From contig JAHENP010000016.1 in assembly GCA_018609965.1 (NCBI GenBank), positions 1 to 9,223 of the forward strand: 9,223 bases of DNA, read 5' to 3'. Numbering within the stretch: the stretch's first letter is position 1; every line of letters starts with the position of its first letter. The position numbers and the translations under genes are program-made. Positions 6,215 through 9,223 of this stretch are shown here, piece by piece. Source of the DNA: Haloferacaceae archaeon (GTDB lineage Archaea > Halobacteriota > Halobacteria > Halobacteriales > Haloferacaceae). The notes under the pieces are model-generated. The model had not been told where the DNA came from, did no database searches, and saw nothing but the letters and a program-made list of their open reading frames with translations.

Positions 6215-6650
6215 GAGAATGTAAGGCGGATACCCACCTTTTCAACCGTGGGAGGAAGCCGACATTGGCTTCGGCTTGCTGTATTCACTGCGCGGTACTG
6301 GTTTCCGTAGGGATTTAGCGTCATGGGTTCGTTTCTGTGGTTGCACTCCGAGGTGGCCAAACTGGACGCCTTGGAGGGGTTGTCGTCGGCCAGTCTTGAA
6401 CAGTGGGATGCCGACCACGCCGCTCCAACCACCGTTCTCGGTGGGCGTGAAGCGTGTGAGTCCACGCTGAATGAAAGCGACGTGCCACGCCAGCAGCCCT
6501 CACCGGATACACCCCGGTGAGAGTACGCCCGCGAGAATCACACAGTTCCCGCTGGCAGAACCGGCGTGATGCAATCCGCCTCGGTCTGTCGCAGGTCGGT
6601 GGCTGGAAACCCGTCATGGGGGAATATCACGGCCTTCAGGCTGTGGTAGC
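6215..6650 (+). mobile_element. Degenerate IS200/IS605-type non-autonomous element D
   Basis: This 436-bp gap has no gene. Its left end (6222-6263) matches the left end of element B at 31 of 42 positions by my count, without gaps, including the hairpin CCCAC/GTGGG (6233-6252) and a following GCCGACA. The right side has GGCTGGAAACCC, then GAAT (6622-6625) and a hairpin 6628-6645 (CACGGCC, loop TTCA, GGCTGTG), in the same order as the right end of A. Internally there is a perfect 8-bp stem CTCACCGG/CCGGTGAG around 6500-6522. The expected TTAC and TCAA cleavage sites are absent or altered, so it looks old and immobile. No TnpA or TnpB motif is visible in either strand. The open frames here lack start signals and homology that I can see. 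Confidence 0.5.
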
Positions 6651-7424
6651 TTACCTGTGTGGCTCCGGCAACAACGCCGCGAACTCGCGGTCCGCGAGCC
6701 ACTCGACCAACGCCGCCAGTTCGTCGGTCGCGTGCTCGAACAACCGCTGGCCCTTCTCCCGGGAGGCGTCTGTCGGGTGACCGACCGCCCCCGACTCGGA
6801 GAAGTCGGCTGTGTCGAAGCCGAGCTGTGCGCCGTGCACCTCGCGGCCCCAGCCGTCGGCCGCGCCCGCTTCTGCGTCCGCCAACGCGGCCTCGCGGACC
6901 AGCTCCTCGGCGACCGCGTACACCATGCTCGTCTCGGCCGCGTCCGCGTGACCGATTCCCATCTGACCGAACAGTTCCTCGTCGAGTCCGCCGAGATCCG
7001 AAAACCAGCTCCAGGGCGCCAGAAACGCCGTCTCCTCGGCGCGGAGTCGACGGGCCGCCCGCCGGAGCGCGTTGTCGTTGCCGCCGTGGCCGTTGACCGC
7101 GACCACCCGGCGGACACCGTGGGCCGTGAGACTCTCCGTCACCTCACGGACGTACGCCCCGAACGTCTCTGGACTCGCCGACAGCGTGCCGTGGAACTGG
7201 CGGTGGTGGTCGCTGACCCCGACCGGCACCGTCGGCAGTGTCACCGTCGCCGGCGCCGTGCGCTCGTCGACAGCACGGGCGACCGCCTCGGCCGCGAGGA
7301 GATCCGTCCCCAACGGGAGCGCTGGCCCGTGTTGTTCGACCGCGCCCGTCGGTACCAACGCCACCTCGGCTTCGGCGAGTGTTGTCTCGGCGTCCGTCGT
7401 CGTTTGTTCGTGGAGGAGTGTCAC
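6651..7424 (-). CDS. Creatininase / ArfB-family metal-dependent amidohydrolase
   Basis: A 257-residue protein of the creatininase fold. Metal-ligand motifs are intact: VEQHG with E30 and H32, LGTD with D41, NGHGGN at 111-116 and HADAAETS with E164. In archaea the family includes ArfB, the formamide hydrolase that removes the formyl group from the GTP-derived pyrimidine on the way to riboflavin and F420; other members act on creatinine or mycofactocin precursors. Being divergent from cofG (157 bp apart), which consumes a product of that pathway, favours an ArfB-like role (inference). The GTG start at 7424 leaves about 20 residues before the first conserved strand, the normal length. The TAA stop lies 6 bp beyond the right hairpin of element D. 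The exact substrate is not certain. Confidence 0.9.
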   Translation of the reverse strand: MTLLHEQTTTDAETTLAEAEVALVPTGAVEQHGPALPLGTDLLAAEAVARAVDERTAPATVTLPTVPVGVSDHHRQFHGTLSASPETFGAYVREVTESLTAHGVRRVVAVNGHGGNDNALRRAARRLRAEETAFLAPWSWFSDLGGLDEELFGQMGIGHADAAETSMVYAVAEELVREAALADAEAGAADGWGREVHGAQLGFDTADFSESGAVGHPTDASREKGQRLFEHATDELAALVEWLADREFAALLPEPHR

Positions 7425-7551
7425 GTCCCCTGCCAGACGCGCCGGTCACTTAGCCGCCGCGGAGCCGGCGACCCGTCGCTTCGGCGCTCGTGGGCGCGGC
7501 AGGGGGTTCACCGCCCTCCAGTGTCGCCTGCTGGGTGCCGGTAGTGGTAGA

Positions 7552-7558
7552 TTTATAA
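7552..7558 (+). promoter_or_regulatory. TATA box of cofG
   Basis: TTTATAA lies with its centre 27 bp before the GTG at 7582, so transcription should begin at or next to the start codon (leaderless). This is what fixes the cofG start, since the frame stays open upstream, through the antisense of the neighbouring hydrolase gene. Confidence 0.65.
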
Positions 7559-7581
7559 CGGTCGCCCGCCGACTCGGCGGC

Positions 7582-8784
7582 GTGTCGACGGTCGATCTCG
7601 GCGGGCGGTTCGGACTCGACTTCGAGTTGGCCTTTCGGGAGTCACGGGTCCAGCGGGCGTTGCAGACGACGCCGGCGGACGTGTCGGCGGCCCCACAGTT
7701 GACGTTTGCACGGAACGTGTTCGTCCCGCTGACCACCGCTTGCCGGTACACCTGTACCTACTGTACGTACTACGATCCGCCCGGCGAGGCGTCGTTGCTC
7801 TCCGAGTCAGAGGTGCGTGACCGGTGTCGGGTGGGCGCCGACGCCGGCTGTACGGAGGCACTGTTCACGTTCGGTGACGAGCCGGACGACCGCTACACCC
7901 GGATTCACGACCAACTCGACGAGTGGGGGTACGACTCGCTGCGCGCGTACCATATCCGGGCCTGTGAGATCGCGCTCGAAGAGGGGTTACTCCCACACTC
8001 GAACCCGGGTGATCTCGACCGCGCCGGCTTCGACCGCCTGAAGCCGGTGAACGCCTCAATGGGGGTGATGTTGGAGACCACCGCGGACGTGCGCGCTCAC
8101 TCCGGCGCTCGCCAGAAGGAGCCGGCTGACCGACTCCGGACGATCCGCGCGGCGGGCGAGGCCGGAGTGCCGTTCACGACCGGGATCTTGGTCGGGATCG
8201 GCGAGGAGTGGCGCGACCGCGCGGAGTCGTTGGCGGCGATTGCCCGGCTCCACGAGCAGTACGGCCACGTTCAGGAGGTGATCGTCCAACCGGTCGTCGA
8301 GAACGAACGGTCGGATTTCGCCTCACCCGATCGGACGACGATGCGCCGTGTGACGGCGATGGCGCGGCGGGTGCTCCCCGAAAGTGTCTCCGTCCAGTCG
8401 CCGCCGAATCTCGCGCCTGTCCGCGAACTGTTGGACTGCGGGATCGACGATCTTGGCGGGGTTTCACCGGTCACGGACGACTACATCAACCCGGAGTACG
8501 AGTGGCCGGCGCTGCGTGAACTCGCGGAGATTGCCGACTACGGCGGGGTGCCGCTGCACGAACGGCTCCCGGTGTACGATCGGTACCTGCCGGATCGGTT
8601 CCGACGAGTCGGCTTCGACGGCCTACCTGCGGACGCGAGCCCGACGGGCGCGTGGCTGACGGGCCAGATTCCGGACGCGCTGGCCGCGCCGGATGTCCAC
8701 GGCGAACGGTTCCGGAGCGTCGCTCGGCGCGAGGCGCCGTTGGCGACCCCCGAGACGGGGGCGTCTGCGCCCGGTGACGACTGA
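7582..8784 (+). CDS. cofG: 7,8-didemethyl-8-hydroxy-5-deazariboflavin (Fo) synthase subunit CofG
   Basis: CofG is a radical SAM enzyme that, with CofH, builds the deazaflavin chromophore Fo of coenzyme F420 from tyrosine and 5-amino-6-ribitylaminouracil. The CxxxCxxC cluster motif is CRYTCTYC at residues 54-61, followed by an aromatic TYY. Further conserved family blocks are FTFGDEPDDRY (about 95-105, SAM binding), HSNPG, NASMGVMLE, GILVGIGE and INPEYEWP. The product has 400 residues when started at GTG 7582, slightly longer than usual because of an acidic, Pro/Ala-rich C-terminal tail. The start is set by the TATA box at 7552-7558. No cofH is in the window. The gene ends 34 bp from the convergent stop of mgsA. 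Confidence 0.95.
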   Translation: MSTVDLGGRFGLDFELAFRESRVQRALQTTPADVSAAPQLTFARNVFVPLTTACRYTCTYCTYYDPPGEASLLSESEVRDRCRVGADAGCTEALFTFGDEPDDRYTRIHDQLDEWGYDSLRAYHIRACEIALEEGLLPHSNPGDLDRAGFDRLKPVNASMGVMLETTADVRAHSGARQKEPADRLRTIRAAGEAGVPFTTGILVGIGEEWRDRAESLAAIARLHEQYGHVQEVIVQPVVENERSDFASPDRTTMRRVTAMARRVLPESVSVQSPPNLAPVRELLDCGIDDLGGVSPVTDDYINPEYEWPALRELAEIADYGGVPLHERLPVYDRYLPDRFRRVGFDGLPADASPTGAWLTGQIPDALAAPDVHGERFRSVARREAPLATPETGASAPGDD

Positions 8785-8818
8785 GGTGGGTCACGGTTCG
8801 ACCCGACGGTCAGTGTGA

Positions 8819-9193
8819 CTACTCGTCGTCGGCCACCCCCGCGAGCACGTACTCCGCGGACTGCCGGGTGGTCGCCAACGGCACGTCGTTCACGTCACAG
8901 ATTCGGAGCAACGCGCTGATGTCCGGCTCGTGTGGCTGGGCGGTCAGTGGGTCCCGGAGGAAGATCACCGCGTCCAACCCCCCGGTCGCCACCTCCGCGC
9001 CAAGTTCGAGGTCGCCGCCGTACGGGCCGCTCTCCTTGCACTCGACGCTCAGGTCGGTCTCCTCGGTAATTCGTTGGCCGGTGGTGCCGGTGCCGACCAA
9101 CTCGAACTCGGCGAGTGTCGTCTCGTGGCTCTGGACGAAGTCGATCATCTCGGGTTTCTCGTCGTCGTGTGCCACCAGTGCGAGGCGTGTCAC
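8819..9193 (-). CDS. mgsA: Methylglyoxal synthase
   Basis: MgsA converts dihydroxyacetone phosphate to methylglyoxal and phosphate, a bypass of lower glycolysis when phosphate is short. The 124-residue product shows the family blocks ALVAHD with H9, TGTTG (35-39, phosphate binding), SGPYGGD with the catalytic D61, and QPHEPD with H88; these correspond to His19, Asp71 and His98 of the E. coli enzyme. I start at GTG 9193 (MTRLALVAHD) rather than TTG 9220, because family proteins begin just before this strand; the earlier codons add nothing conserved. It is convergent with cofG. No terminator is evident in the 34-bp gap. Confidence 0.95.
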   Translation of the reverse strand: MTRLALVAHDDEKPEMIDFVQSHETTLAEFELVGTGTTGQRITEETDLSVECKESGPYGGDLELGAEVATGGLDAVIFLRDPLTAQPHEPDISALLRICDVNDVPLATTRQSAEYVLAGVADDE

Positions 9194-9223
9194 GGCCCTG
9201 TCGACGCCCGACGGTGACAAAAA

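Noticed and set aside
6321..6617. Open frames on both strands inside element D
   Set aside because: Short, overlapping, without start signals or recognisable motifs; the region is better explained as a degraded element.
7072..7581. 5' extension of cofG upstream of 7582
   Set aside because: The extra sequence is antisense to the hydrolase gene, Ser/Thr/Arg-rich and unlike CofG. The TATA box at 7552-7558 would fall inside it.
9194..9220. TTG start at 9220 for mgsA, adding nine residues
   Set aside because: The GTG at 9193 gives the usual MgsA N-terminus; the added residues are not conserved.

Overview
The window comes from a haloarchaeon (class Halobacteria). The genes are GC-rich, the proteins are strongly acidic, the promoters have archaeal TATA boxes 25-35 bp before leaderless starts, secretion is of the twin-arginine type, and every recognisable gene has a haloarchaeal form.

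Layout: (1) 1-1434, purF on the + strand, missing only its first few codons. (2) 1449-4276, an accessory island with two divergent paralogues of an unnamed Tat-exported protein (1449-2093 and 3647-4276, both minus). They share a four-cysteine pattern and both end in Tyr-Cys. Between and beside them lie decayed IS200/IS605-type sequences: a minus-strand tnpB pseudogene split by two small non-autonomous elements (2752-3124 plus, 2301-2645 minus), and a further copy of the first element at about 4430-4800, upstream of the second paralogue. (3) 4937-6214, a minus-strand FAD-dependent DAO-type oxidoreductase. (4) 6215-6650, a gene-free gap filled by a more degraded element of the same general type. 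(5) 6651-7424, a minus-strand creatininase/ArfB-family hydrolase, divergent from (6) cofG at 7582-8784 (plus), the radical SAM subunit of the F420 chromophore (Fo) synthase. (7) 8819-9193, methylglyoxal synthase mgsA (minus), convergent with cofG.

The housekeeping genes serve purine synthesis, the F420/riboflavin branch and the methylglyoxal bypass. ArfB-type deformylases act on the route to the ribitylaminouracil that CofG/CofH consume, so the divergent hydrolase-cofG pair makes metabolic sense. The island is the unusual part. The short elements carry the full set of IS608-type transposition signals (TTAC, AAAG plus hairpin, GAAT plus hairpin, TCAA). Removing both of them from the tnpB pseudogene restores its reading frame at both junctions, so the insertions can be read at base resolution. 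The two secreted four-cysteine proteins match no family I can name.
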